Assembly (NCBI GenBank): GCA_026988035.1
Contig: JALSLY010000079.1
Span: 1-33,867 of the forward strand
DNA: 33,867 bases
Direction of reading: 5' to 3'
Origin: Thermotogae bacterium
GTDB lineage: Bacteria > Thermotogota > Thermotogae > Mesoaciditogales > Mesoaciditogaceae
Positions 1 through 8,397 of the stretch are shown here, piece by piece. A model generated the notes under the pieces. The model was not told the DNA's origin, did not search any database, and was given only the letters and a program-made list of their open reading frames with translations. The number at the start of each line of letters is the position of its first letter. Positions within the stretch are counted from its first letter, which is position 1. The position numbers and the translations under genes were made by a program.

Positions 1-46
1 CAAAGAAAAAAGTATAATCATAGTTGTTGGCACAATTCTTTGGGGT

Positions 47-70
47 TCCTTCCTTAGGGAAGGATTTTTT
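47..70 (+). terminator. Intrinsic terminator of an upstream gene
   Basis: A 7-bp perfect stem (TCCTTCC at 47-53, GGAAGGA at 58-64) with a four-base loop is followed directly by six T. It would end a transcript entering from the left of the window. Positions 1-46 hold no gene that I can see and are probably the 3' trailer of that transcript. Confidence 0.8.
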
Positions 71-96
71 ATTCTTCACCTAACTCTTTTTTACCA

Positions 97-105
97 TGGT
101 ATAAT
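97..105 (+). promoter_or_regulatory. Extended -10 promoter for the adh operon
   Basis: TGGTATAAT gives an exact TATAAT at 100-105 preceded by the TGn extension. Only a poor -35 match (TTCACC at 75-80, 19-bp spacer) is present, as is usual for extended -10 promoters. The first gene starts about 40 bases downstream. Confidence 0.6.
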
Positions 106-145
106 TAGTAAGGAAAACGTATTTTATAAAAGGGGGAGATCCTAA

Positions 146-1318
146 GTGAAAGGTCTAAAAGATTTTGAATATTTTCTACCAACGAGAATTATTTTTGGTG
201 TTGGCTCGATTGATAAGCTTGAAAAGCTTTGTGATCTACTTGGCAAAAAAGCCCTAATTGTAACGGGTAAACACAGTGCAAAAGCGACCGGATTGCTTGA
301 TAAAGTGTTAAGGATGCTTAACAACTCAGGAATAGAAAGTGTTGTTTTCGACAAGGTCATTTCAAATCCTCTTTCGACAACTGTTGACGAAGGTGTAGAA
401 CTTGCGAGAACTGAAAAGTGCGATTTTGTCATTGGAATAGGTGGAGGAAGTCCAATAGATTCGGCAAAAATGATAGCCATGGTTTCAAAATCCGGTGGGA
501 AATGTTGGGATTACACGAATATAGGGGGAGATAAAAGTCCAAGGGGAGCTCTGCCAATAATCGCAATTCCAACAACACATGGTACCGGAACGGAAGCTGA
601 TCCATTCGCAGTGATCACCAATCCGGAAACCCATGAAAAAGTAGGAGTAGGATTTGATGAGATCTTTCCAAATATCTCAATAGTTGATCCTGAACTTATG
701 GTTACGCTGCCTCCAAATCAAACAGCATCAACAGGGATGGATGCTTTTTATCATTCCATAGAATCTTATTTGAATGTGAACCATCAGCCTACGTCTGACC
801 TTCTTGCACTTGAAGCCATGTCTATTATAAATTATTATCTTCCTGTGGCTTACAAAAACGGAAAAGACATTGAAGCAAGGAATGCACTTGCTTGGGCGAG
901 TACAGCAGCTGGCATCTGCGAAACACTTTCTGGTTGCATTGCCAACCATTCGCTTGAACATCCTTTGAGCGGATATTACAACATCACTCACGGAGTTGGT
1001 CTGTGCGCTACTGGGCCAACACTTTTTGAGTATATCAGGCCACATGTCATAGAGAGACTTGCTAAGGTTGCAGTAGTCATGGGAGCACCCGAAAGGATCG
1101 AGGGTATCGATAAGCTTTCAGAAGTTGCGATAGAACTGATCAAGAGACTTCAGAAAAATGTTGACTTAGACCTCTCTCTTGAAAAACTGGGTGTGGAGCG
1201 TTCTAAATTAAGACTCCTTGCCGAAGTAGCAATGAAGACAATGGGAAAGCTTGTAGATGTGACACCAGGTAACCTCACAATTGACGATCTTGAAGAGATC
1301 TACAAAAGAGCCTTTTGA
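146..1318 (+). CDS. Iron-containing alcohol dehydrogenase
   Basis: This 390-residue protein is a group III (iron-type) alcohol dehydrogenase, an NAD(P)-dependent cytoplasmic enzyme interconverting alcohols and aldehydes or ketones. The Rossmann-like nucleotide motif GGGSPIDSAK lies at about residues 99-108 and the PTTHGTGTE loop at 142-150. The expected metal ligands D199, H203, H268 and H282 are all visible with the family spacing, so the enzyme should be active. The GTG start at 146 is preceded by AGGGGGAG. It is the first gene after an extended -10 promoter, and its stop lies 19 bases before the aldo/keto reductase, so the two are probably co-transcribed carbonyl reductases. Substrate cannot be told from sequence; butanol-type dehydrogenases are the nearest general description. 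Confidence 0.93.
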   Translation: MKGLKDFEYFLPTRIIFGVGSIDKLEKLCDLLGKKALIVTGKHSAKATGLLDKVLRMLNNSGIESVVFDKVISNPLSTTVDEGVELARTEKCDFVIGIGGGSPIDSAKMIAMVSKSGGKCWDYTNIGGDKSPRGALPIIAIPTTHGTGTEADPFAVITNPETHEKVGVGFDEIFPNISIVDPELMVTLPPNQTASTGMDAFYHSIESYLNVNHQPTSDLLALEAMSIINYYLPVAYKNGKDIEARNALAWASTAAGICETLSGCIANHSLEHPLSGYYNITHGVGLCATGPTLFEYIRPHVIERLAKVAVVMGAPERIEGIDKLSEVAIELIKRLQKNVDLDLSLEKLGVERSKLRLLAEVAMKTMGKLVDVTPGNLTIDDLEEIYKRAF

Positions 1319-1337
1319 GAAAGGAGTGACATTTTCT

Positions 1338-2342
1338 ATGAAGTATGTAAACTTAGGGGAAAGTGGTTTAAAAGTTTCCGAAGTTGCACTTGGAACCATG
1401 ACTTTTGGTCGTGAAACTGAGGAAAAAGACGCTGTGAAGATACTTGAAAAGTATCTCAACGTTGGCGGAAATTTCATAGATACGGCGAATGTTTACTCTC
1501 AAGGAAGATCTGAAGAGATTTTAGGGAGGGCTTTAAAAGGGAAAAGAGATGAAGTTGTTCTCGCAACAAAAGTTTTTTTCAGAATGGGTGAAGGCGTCAA
1601 TACCTATGGGGCCACAAGAAAACATATTCTTAAAGCGATCGAAGATAGCCTCAAGCGTTTGCAAACGAATTATGTGGATCTTTATCAAATACATTGTTGG
1701 GATGAAACAACGCCAATAGAAGAAACACTGGAAACGCTTGATTACCTCGTACACAAGGGTTATACAAGGTACGTGGGTGTATCCAATTTCACAGGATGGC
1801 AGATTTTAAAATCTTTGTGGATATCAAATGTACATGGATACGAAAAAATCATATCTGCTCAGATGCAGTACAGCCTTGTTGTCAGAGATATAGAAATGGA
1901 AGTTTTACCAGCCTGCCGTGATCAAAGTATGAGTATAATGGCATGGAGTCCACTTGGTGGAGGATTCTTAAGTGGAAAATACAAAGCTGGCGAATTTCCA
2001 AAAGAAGGTAGGATTGCCAGAGCTAAAAAAGACTGGGAAGAATCATGGAATAGAAGGGCAACTGAAAAGAACTTCAGAATACTTGCAAAAATTGAGGAAA
2101 TTGCTAAAAAGTATGGGAAAAGCGTTCCACAAGTGGCGCTAAATTGGCTTGTTAATCAAGATGGAGTTATACCAATTCTTGGTGCAAGAACTGTTGAGCA
2201 AATAGAAGATAATCTCGGTTCGGTAGGTTGGCTGTTGAATGAAGAAGATTTGAAAGTACTTGACGATGTGAGTCGTCCAAGTGATAAGTATCCTTACCGA
2301 TTCATAAAATGGGCAAATGACCGGGTTAAGAATGAGCAATGA
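1338..2342 (+). CDS. Aldo/keto reductase
   Basis: This is a 334-residue single-domain TIM-barrel aldo/keto reductase using NADPH to reduce carbonyl compounds. The complete catalytic tetrad is present: D48 and Y53 (in FIDTANVYSQG), K78 (ATKVF) and H119 (YQIHCWD). The cofactor-binding segment near the C-terminus reads IPILGARTVEQIEDN. It resembles the voltage-gated potassium channel beta-subunit/YghZ branch of the family. The ATG at 1338 is chosen over an upstream ATG at 1281 because AAGGAG at 1321-1326 serves it and the upstream one overlaps the preceding dehydrogenase. It lies between adh and a threonine aldolase; I recall the same reductase-aldolase adjacency in T. maritima (TM1743-TM1744). 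Confidence 0.93.
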   Translation: MKYVNLGESGLKVSEVALGTMTFGRETEEKDAVKILEKYLNVGGNFIDTANVYSQGRSEEILGRALKGKRDEVVLATKVFFRMGEGVNTYGATRKHILKAIEDSLKRLQTNYVDLYQIHCWDETTPIEETLETLDYLVHKGYTRYVGVSNFTGWQILKSLWISNVHGYEKIISAQMQYSLVVRDIEMEVLPACRDQSMSIMAWSPLGGGFLSGKYKAGEFPKEGRIARAKKDWEESWNRRATEKNFRILAKIEEIAKKYGKSVPQVALNWLVNQDGVIPILGARTVEQIEDNLGSVGWLLNEEDLKVLDDVSRPSDKYPYRFIKWANDRVKNEQ

Positions 2343-2374
2343 GCAAAATAGTGTATATGATGTAGGGTGATGTA

Positions 2375-3400
2375 ATGAGATATATAGATATTCGAAGCGA
2401 TACGGTTACTCTTCCAACTCGAAGAATGAGGCAGGAGATGTTTGAAGCCGAAGTTGGTGACGATGTTTACGGAGACGATCCGACTGTAAAAAAATTGGAA
2501 GAACTCGCCGCAAAGAAAATCGGGAAAGAAGCAGCACTATTTGTTCCATCTGGAACATTCGGAAATGAACTTGCTCTTTTTACTCATACAAGGCGTGGGG
2601 ATGAAGTGATTGTTGATAAGAACTCACACATAATGCTACATGAGGTTGGGGCCTCGGCTGTAATTGCCGGTGTGCAGTTACGCACGTATGATTCCAACAA
2701 CGGTATTCCTGATCCCGTTGAAATTAAGTCTTTGATACGTTCAAGCAATATTCATTACCCGCCTACTGCTTTAATTTGTCTCGAGAATCCCAGTGGAATG
2801 GGAACAGTTACAGATATGGATACTTTGAGAGAAATTCATGAAATTGCACACTCTTATAAAATACCAATTCATCTTGACGGAGCACGAATTTTCAACGCGG
2901 CTTGCAGCTTAAAAGTAGATGTCAAAGAGATAGCCATATATGCTGACAGTGTGATGTTCTGCCTTTCAAAAGGTCTTGCCGCACCAATAGGATCGATATT
3001 AGCTGGGACCAGAGAATTTATTGAGAAGGCTCGAAAGGGAAGAAAACTTATGGGAGGGGGTATGCGTCAAGCAGGCATAATAGCTGCTGCTGGCATAGTT
3101 GCTCTTGAAGATATGATCGACAGACTATGTGAAGATCATAAGAATGCCCGCCTTCTTGCTAAAAAACTTGATGGATTTAAAGAAATTGAAGTAATGAAGG
3201 AAAGGCTGCAAATAAATATGGTCTTCTTCAAATTAAAAAAAGAGATAAACGACAGTGCTTTCGTTTCTCATATGTTCCAAAACGGTGTAAAGATTAATCC
3301 TCCAGAGAGTGATGAGTACAGATTTGTTACCAACAAGGATGTTTCAAGAAAAGATTTGGATTTTGTTGTCAAAGCAGTTGGAGATTTTTTGGGTTATTAA
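2375..3400 (+). CDS. ltaE: Low-specificity L-threonine / L-allo-threonine aldolase
   Basis: This 341-residue PLP enzyme of the aspartate aminotransferase fold (beta-eliminating lyase family) splits threonine or allo-threonine into glycine and acetaldehyde. The N-terminal DIRSDTVTLPT signature, the PLP phosphate segment (SGTFGNELA, residues 59-67), D168 and R171 in HLDGARIFN, and the Schiff-base lysine K199 in CLSKGLAAPIG are all present. The released acetaldehyde could be a substrate for the upstream alcohol dehydrogenase and reductase, which is inference from context. A modest SD (GGGTGA) precedes the ATG. The stop codon TAA at 3398-3400 is overlapped by the left direct repeat of an inserted element, so the aldolase was probably once followed closely by the tricorn gene. 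Confidence 0.93.
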   Translation: MRYIDIRSDTVTLPTRRMRQEMFEAEVGDDVYGDDPTVKKLEELAAKKIGKEAALFVPSGTFGNELALFTHTRRGDEVIVDKNSHIMLHEVGASAVIAGVQLRTYDSNNGIPDPVEIKSLIRSSNIHYPPTALICLENPSGMGTVTDMDTLREIHEIAHSYKIPIHLDGARIFNAACSLKVDVKEIAIYADSVMFCLSKGLAAPIGSILAGTREFIEKARKGRKLMGGGMRQAGIIAAAGIVALEDMIDRLCEDHKNARLLAKKLDGFKEIEVMKERLQINMVFFKLKKEINDSAFVSHMFQNGVKINPPESDEYRFVTNKDVSRKDLDFVVKAVGDFLGY

Positions 3401-3475
3401 AATAACTCGCGTTGTGCGTGAGAGTAACGAAAAAAGGTTGGGATGTAACAAAGTTCATTGAAAACAGCATGAATG

Positions 3476-3505
3476 TTGAAAAATTGACAACAGCTCGTGT
3501 AAAAT
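3476..3505 (+). promoter_or_regulatory. Possible promoter inside the inserted element
   Basis: TTGAAA at 3476-3481 and TAAAAT at 3500-3505 are separated by 18 bases. It would drive a short transcript running into the hairpin at 3520-3552 or onward toward tricorn. In AT-rich DNA this match is only suggestive. Confidence 0.25.
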
Positions 3506-3519
3506 AATTTGAACAAACT

Positions 3520-3552
3520 AACTTCAAGGTTTCAAATCTCCCTTGAAGTTTT
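3520..3552 (+). terminator. Hairpin, possible terminator within the element
   Basis: A perfect 10-bp stem (AACTTCAAGG at 3520-3529 with CCTTGAAGTT at 3541-3550) with an 11-base loop is followed by a run of four T at 3549-3552. The stem is AT-rich and the T tract short, so termination may be weak. It is the only terminator-like structure between the aldolase and tricorn genes and lies inside the inserted element. Confidence 0.4.
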
Positions 3553-3592
3553 CATCAAGACATATGAGCTCGCCATCTGAAAGTTTACAAGA

Positions 3593-3663
3593 GTGAGGTT
3601 GAGAGACATAGGATGTGTCGAGAAAGCGAAGCACTCACGGATGAGTGTCTGAGCGTGCCTCAC
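3593..3663. other. Multi-hairpin structured segment
   Basis: An outer helix GTGAGG (3593-3598) / CCTCAC (3658-3663) can enclose two hairpins: GACATA/TGTGTC around a GGA loop (with one G-U pair) and CACTCA (3632-3637) / TGAGTG (3642-3647) around CGGA. The arrangement resembles a small three-way junction. It could be a folded RNA or simply the DNA structure of the element that contains it; no RNA family was recognised. Confidence 0.3.
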
Positions 3664-3710
3664 GATGTGAACTGGAAGATGGATAAACGAGCGAATCGGG
3701 CTTGATAAGA

Positions 3711-3795
3711 CTTCGAAAAAAATTCTTTTATCGCTTGAAAAGCGATGTTTATTTGACAAATTTTCATAGGTTGTAAAGTTGACGCACAACGTGAG
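3711..3795 (-). repeat. 85-bp dispersed repeat, copy 1
   Basis: Read on the minus strand this matches 28253-28337 with 78 of 85 identical positions and no gaps. It starts with CTCACGTTGTGCGTC, which is also the inverted end of the surrounding element, and contains a perfect hairpin ATCGCTT-TTC-AAGCGAT (plus-strand 3730-3746) followed by an A/T-rich tract ending in TCGAAG. It lies directly upstream of tricorn and may affect its expression. Confidence 0.85.
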
Positions 3796-3840
3796 TAAAA
3801 TAAATGGTTTTCTGAAATTTTTCAAAAAGGGGGAGCCATC

Positions 3841-6800
3841 ATGGCTAATCAAATTCAAGGTTATTATCGGTATCCTACAATTCACAACAATACAGTTGTT
3901 TTTGTGTCTGAGGACGATTTGTGGTCGGTGGAAGCAAGTGGAGGGCTTGCTCAAAGACTCACAGCGAACCTTGGCGAGGTCACGAATCCCTTCTTTTCAC
4001 CTGATGGTAAATGGATAGCATTTGTTGGTCGCGAAGAGGGACATTCTGAAGTTTACATTATGCCTTCTGTTGGTGGTGTAGCGAAAAGGCTTACTTATCT
4101 TGGCAGTGATCTTATAGTTGTTGGTTGGCGAGAATCAGAGATCGTTTTCGCGACAAACTACGCCCAACCATTCGTTCGAGCCTTTGAACTGTATACGGTG
4201 GATATAAATGGAAATACACTCAGAAAGCTCCCTTTTGGATTGGCGAGAAATATTAGTTTCGGGAAAAAAGGCATCGTTATAGGTAGAAATACGGGAGATC
4301 CTGCGAGATGGAAGCGTTACCGTGGGGGAACAGCTGGAGAAATATGGATAGATGAAAAAGGAAGTGGGAACTTTCATAAACTCGTAGATTTGAAAGGAAA
4401 TCTTGCCAACCCAATGTGGATTGGTGAGCGAGTGTATTTCATCTCCGACCATGAAGGTGTAGGAAACATTTATTCCTGTCTTCCAAATGGTGAAGATGTT
4501 AGAAAACATACAAATCACGAGGAGTTTTACGCCCGAAATGCTTCTACAGATGGTCATCGTATCGTTTACCATGCTGGTGCAGATATTTATATTTTTGATC
4601 CTGAAAATGGCAAAAACTTCAAGGTTCAAGTCGTTTACCGTAGTCCTGTGATTCAACGAAGCAGAAAGTTTGTGGATGCTGAAAAATATTTAGAAGACTA
4701 CTCGCTTTCACAAGAAGGTAAATCTCTTGCGATAGTCACCCGTGGGAAATCGTTCACATTTTACAACTGGGAAGGTCCTGTTATCCGACAAAACTTTGAT
4801 AATGGTGTAAGACATAGGCTAAGTCGCTGGTTGTCCGATCAAAAACGAATTGTTCTTGTCAGTGATGAAGGTGGGGAGGATCACCTCGAGATACATTGGG
4901 TAGATGGAACTAAGGAGCCCGAAAGATTGGTAGGTTTAGACATTGGAAGACCCTATGAAATGAAGGTTTCTCCTCAAAAAGACGAAGTAATTCTCTCCAA
5001 TCATAAAAACGAATTGATATGGGTTAATCTAAAAAAAAGGAAAGTTAAGAAAATAGATAGAAATGAATACGATCTTATCAAAGGATTTGATTGGTCGCCA
5101 GATGGTAGATGGGTTGCCTATTCCATGAATGTAAGTAGACTTTTGAGTGTCATAAAAATTTATGATACTCAATCCGGTGAAATTCAAAAAGTTACAAAGC
5201 CAGTCCTTCGAGATGTGGCTCCTGTTTTTGATCCGCAGGGCAGATACCTTTACTTTCTCTCTCACAGGATCTTTAATCCAATTTATGACAACATGCAATT
5301 CGATTTTGGATTTCCGAAGGGAATGAAACCTTATCTAATTACCTTGAAGAAGGACTTGAAGAGCCCGTTCATTTCACAACCTGAAAATCAGGAAAAAAGT
5401 AGTGAAAAAGAAAAAGATGAAAAGAAAGAAAAAAAGGAGTTAAAAGTAGAGATAGATTTTGATGGAATAGCAGAAAGACTCATTCCATTTCCGGTTGATG
5501 AAGGAATATACACTTCTATTGCAGCAACAAAAAATAAGATTTTTTATACTCTCTATCCGATTGAGGGAGTGAAAGATATCAATTGGCTTGCTAAGGAGGC
5601 GCCGGCGAAAGCAATTTTGAAAGTTTTTGATCTTGAAAAGCGTGAAGAATCCTCGTTTATGGATGGGATCACAAGTTTCAAATTGTCGGGGGACGGCGAA
5701 TATTTGGTAATCCGAGTTGGAAATCGCTTGCGTGTTGTTAAAACAAAGATCAATCCAAAGGATCTTCCAAAAGAAGATAAACCTTCAAGAAAAACAGGAT
5801 GGATAGCACTTTCTCGTGTAAAAGTTTTGGTTGATCCGCTGAATGAATGGCGTCAGATGTTTAGAGAAGCTTGGAGACTTCAAAGAGATTATTACTGGAT
5901 TGAGAATATGGCTGGCATTGACTGGAAAGGTGTCTTTGACAAATACTATCCTCTCGTAGATCGCGTTGCTTCGAGAAGTGAATTTTCTGATCTTCTTTGG
6001 GAAGTTCAAGGGGAACTTGGCACATCTCATGCATACGAATTGGGAGGGGATTACAGACCAAAGCCTGAATACAAAATAGGCTTTCTGGGTGCTGATTTTT
6101 CTTATGATTCGAAACGTGATGCTTACGTTATAACACATATAGTAAATGGAGATGTTTGGGATGACAGGTATGCACCGCCTTTAAAGCAACCTGGTGTTAA
6201 CGTAAAAGAAGGAATGTATCTTTTAGCGATAAATGGACAAAGGTTGAGTAAAACTCTTTCACCTGAAAAAGCGCTTGTAAATATGATTGATCAGGAGGTT
6301 CAACTTACTGTAGCAGAGGGCCCAAATACGACTCGGATCGTTACCGTTAAAACGGTTCCGAGAGAGTTTCCTTTAAGATACAGAGAATGGGTAGAAAGAA
6401 ACAGGGAATACGTTCACGATCTCACCAAAGGAAAAGTTGGATACGTGCATATTCCAGATATGATGGCAGATGGTTATGCAGAATTTCACAGATATTTTCT
6501 CGCTGAATTGGAACACGAAGGGCTGATTGTTGACGTTAGGTTCAACAGAGGTGGTGCGATCTCACAACTCTTGCTTGGAAAACTTGCCAGAAAACGCATT
6601 GGATACGATCTAACAAGATGGATGGGGCCGCAACCTTATCCCACTGAAGCACCTTATGGTCCTGTGATTGCTTTAACCAATGAATATGCTGGTTCTGATG
6701 GAGACATTTTCAGCCATTCATTCAAGCTTATGAAACTCGGAAAACTCTTTGGTCGTCGCACCTGGGGTGGAGTCATTGGAATATGGCCGCGAAATTGGTT

Positions 6801-7032
6801 GGTTGATGGAACGATAACCACTCAACCAGAATTTTCTTTCTGGTTTAAAGATGTTGGATGGGGTGTTGAAAATTACGGAACAGATCCAGATGTTGAGGTT
6901 GATATAACTCCTCAAGATTATGCTGAGGGAAAGGATCCACAATTGGATAAAGCTATTGAAGAAGTTCTAAAGGAAATTAGAGAAACTCCACCACTTAAGC
7001 CAGATTTCAGTAATATCCCTAAAAAGGGATAA
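3841..7032 (+). CDS. Tricorn-type serine protease
   Basis: A 1063-residue cytoplasmic protease of the tricorn family (S41 group), which in archaea degrades oligopeptides released by the proteasome. The N-terminal half has TolB/WD-like beta-propeller repeats (for example FSPDGKWIAFVG and WSPDGRWVAY). A highly charged lysine/glutamate linker lies at about residues 514-540, then a C1 region, a PDZ domain (about 750-840) and the C-terminal protease domain. The catalytic tetrad known from Thermoplasma tricorn is visible: S729-H730 (GTSHAY), nucleophile S952 (YAGSDGD) and E1010 (GVENYG). There is no signal peptide. The ATG follows AGGGGGAG. Tricorn is sporadic in bacteria, so transfer is possible. 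The three M42 aminopeptidases further right could finish its products, which is inference. Confidence 0.93.
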   Translation: MANQIQGYYRYPTIHNNTVVFVSEDDLWSVEASGGLAQRLTANLGEVTNPFFSPDGKWIAFVGREEGHSEVYIMPSVGGVAKRLTYLGSDLIVVGWRESEIVFATNYAQPFVRAFELYTVDINGNTLRKLPFGLARNISFGKKGIVIGRNTGDPARWKRYRGGTAGEIWIDEKGSGNFHKLVDLKGNLANPMWIGERVYFISDHEGVGNIYSCLPNGEDVRKHTNHEEFYARNASTDGHRIVYHAGADIYIFDPENGKNFKVQVVYRSPVIQRSRKFVDAEKYLEDYSLSQEGKSLAIVTRGKSFTFYNWEGPVIRQNFDNGVRHRLSRWLSDQKRIVLVSDEGGEDHLEIHWVDGTKEPERLVGLDIGRPYEMKVSPQKDEVILSNHKNELIWVNLKKRKVKKIDRNEYDLIKGFDWSPDGRWVAYSMNVSRLLSVIKIYDTQSGEIQKVTKPVLRDVAPVFDPQGRYLYFLSHRIFNPIYDNMQFDFGFPKGMKPYLITLKKDLKSPFISQPENQEKSSEKEKDEKKEKKELKVEIDFDGIAERLIPFPVDEGIYTSIAATKNKIFYTLYPIEGVKDINWLAKEAPAKAILKVFDLEKREESSFMDGITSFKLSGDGEYLVIRVGNRLRVVKTKINPKDLPKEDKPSRKTGWIALSRVKVLVDPLNEWRQMFREAWRLQRDYYWIENMAGIDWKGVFDKYYPLVDRVASRSEFSDLLWEVQGELGTSHAYELGGDYRPKPEYKIGFLGADFSYDSKRDAYVITHIVNGDVWDDRYAPPLKQPGVNVKEGMYLLAINGQRLSKTLSPEKALVNMIDQEVQLTVAEGPNTTRIVTVKTVPREFPLRYREWVERNREYVHDLTKGKVGYVHIPDMMADGYAEFHRYFLAELEHEGLIVDVRFNRGGAISQLLLGKLARKRIGYDLTRWMGPQPYPTEAPYGPVIALTNEYAGSDGDIFSHSFKLMKLGKLFGRRTWGGVIGIWPRNWLVDGTITTQPEFSFWFKDVGWGVENYGTDPDVEVDITPQDYAEGKDPQLDKAIEEVLKEIRETPPLKPDFSNIPKKG

Positions 7033-7056
7033 CAGATCTTTCAATCGATTTTAAGT

Positions 7057-7085
7057 AAAGGCGCGTTCAATGAAGACGCGCTTTT
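7057..7085. terminator. Terminator between convergent tricorn and GH1 genes
   Basis: The GC-rich stem GCGCGT (7061-7066) / ACGCGC (7076-7081) is extended by AAAG/TTTT pairs and followed by a T tract on the + strand. The last pairs overlap the GH1 stop codon at 7084-7086, so it may work in both directions, more strongly for tricorn. Confidence 0.75.
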
Positions 7086-8310
7086 ATAATTGGTTCGAAC
7101 AAATTTTTGAATAAAATTCCCCACTCTTTCTCAGTGTCCTTTTGAATGTTTTGAAATCTGTGTGGTACAATCCGAAACGTGGTTTGAATCCCTCTCGCCA
7201 CTCGAAATTGTCCATCAATGACCAGTGAAAATATCCTTTGAGTTTTACACCTTCTGACACGCTTATACTCAACGACTCAAGTATTTTCATTATATACTTT
7301 GTTCTTATTTTGTCTTCTTCATCCGCGACGCCATTTTCAGTAATAATAATGGGAATCCTGTATCTTTTCCACATGTTTTTAATGATATCTCTTATACCTT
7401 GAGGATATAGCTCGTATCCCATTTCTGTTTTTGGCAGATCACCAGAAGAAATCTTGGGAGTAAGACCAAAGCTTACCAAAAAGCGTGTATAATAGTTCAA
7501 TCCGATGAAATCAAGTTTTATTCCATTTGACAATGTGATTTTTCCAACAGGTAACCGTGCTTTCGCGTGGAAAACAGAATCAAGAAAAGCAAAATTGTAT
7601 TGATAATTTACTATTCTGGTCATAATAAGGTCCAAAGGACTTAACGTTTTTGGACAAAAAATTGCCGTGTTTATTGCCACTGAAACTTTTGCATTTGGTA
7701 TTTTGGAGTGTATGAGATCGTACGCTTTTGAATGTGCAAGAGCCATATTTGCAAGGACCTTTTTCATTTTTTTTCGATCTTTGATCTCAGGTGGCCAATA
7801 TCCTTGTAAGTATCCAAAGAAAGCATATACATTAGGTTCATTGATCGTTATGAAATATCTAACATCATCACCGATGATATCCAGAACTCTTTGTACATAC
7901 CTGAGAAAAAATGCGACGGACTTTTTTGAGCTCCATCCTCCAATTTTGGCAAGCCAAAGTGGGTTGGTAAAATGATGAAGCGTTACCATGGGTTCTATTC
8001 TGTTTTTTCGCATGTAGGACACCTCATCTGCATAGTGGCGTAGAACTTCTTGATCAAATTCTCCTTCTCTTGGCTCAATTTTGGCCCATTCCACTGAAAA
8101 TCTAAACGCATTGACATTTAAAGCCTTTGCGATTTCGATATCTTGGCGATATAGTTCATATGAATTGCAAGCCGTTCCTGAGCGTTCTCCGTTTTTTACT
8201 TTTCCTTCAGCTTCAAACTTCCACCAGTCACTATTTGTATTGTTTCCTTCGGTTTGATGTGCTGATGTTGACACTCCCCACAAGAAATCATCGTCGAAGT
8301 TGAATTTCAA
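7084..8310 (-). CDS. GH1 family beta-glycosidase
   Basis: A 408-residue glycoside hydrolase family 1 enzyme (retaining beta-glucosidase or beta-galactosidase type, TIM barrel), probably cytoplasmic since no signal peptide is present. The N-terminal FLWGVSTSAHQTEG signature binds the sugar (Q19). The acid/base is E158 (TINEPNV) and the nucleophile E325 (IITENG). E370 in WSLMDNFEW is the usual ligand of the sugar 4- and 6-hydroxyls. It is shorter than the usual 440-470 residues, so some surface loops are reduced. The start is TTG, supported by AAGGAGGG six bases upstream. It is transcribed alone, divergent from the ABC operon and convergent with tricorn. Preferred sugar cannot be told. Confidence 0.93.
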   Translation of the reverse strand: MKFNFDDDFLWGVSTSAHQTEGNNTNSDWWKFEAEGKVKNGERSGTACNSYELYRQDIEIAKALNVNAFRFSVEWAKIEPREGEFDQEVLRHYADEVSYMRKNRIEPMVTLHHFTNPLWLAKIGGWSSKKSVAFFLRYVQRVLDIIGDDVRYFITINEPNVYAFFGYLQGYWPPEIKDRKKMKKVLANMALAHSKAYDLIHSKIPNAKVSVAINTAIFCPKTLSPLDLIMTRIVNYQYNFAFLDSVFHAKARLPVGKITLSNGIKLDFIGLNYYTRFLVSFGLTPKISSGDLPKTEMGYELYPQGIRDIIKNMWKRYRIPIIITENGVADEEDKIRTKYIMKILESLSISVSEGVKLKGYFHWSLMDNFEWREGFKPRFGLYHTDFKTFKRTLRKSGEFYSKICSNQL

Positions 8311-8355
8311 CGTAAACCCTCCTTACTTTTGTAAAGTGAAGCAGTCAGTCTACTT

Positions 8356-8383
8356 TTAATATCGACTAATTTTCTGGAATCAA
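8356..8383 (-). promoter_or_regulatory. Possible promoter for the GH1 gene
   Basis: On the minus strand TTGATT (8378-8383) and TATTAA (8356-8361) are 16 bases apart and lie upstream of the GH1 SD. Both boxes are imperfect. Confidence 0.35.
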
Positions 8384-8397
8384 AAATGGAAAACTTT

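Larger units (their letters stand above)
3405..3796. mobile_element. MITE-like non-coding element with inverted ends
   Basis: This 392-bp interval without a credible gene is bounded by 15-bp inverted ends (ACTCGCGTTGTGCGT at 3405-3419 and ACGCACAACGTGAGT at 3782-3796, 14 of 15 matching). It is flanked on both sides by the direct repeat AAAATA (3399-3404 and 3797-3802), as expected of a target-site duplication. Its right-hand 85 bases recur inverted at 28253-28337. Inside are several hairpins (3520-3550, 3593-3663, 3730-3746). No transposase is encoded, so it would be a non-autonomous element or the remnant of one. The name MITE-like is inference; the repeat ends are read directly. Confidence 0.6.

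Noticed and set aside
3484-3489. Exact TTGACA in the inserted element as a -35 box
   Set aside because: No -10-like hexamer lies 16-18 bases downstream.
3532-3954. Open frame of 140 codons on the minus strand
   Set aside because: It overlaps the 5' end of tricorn and the repeat element, has no SD, and its protein has no recognisable domain; the frame is a by-product.
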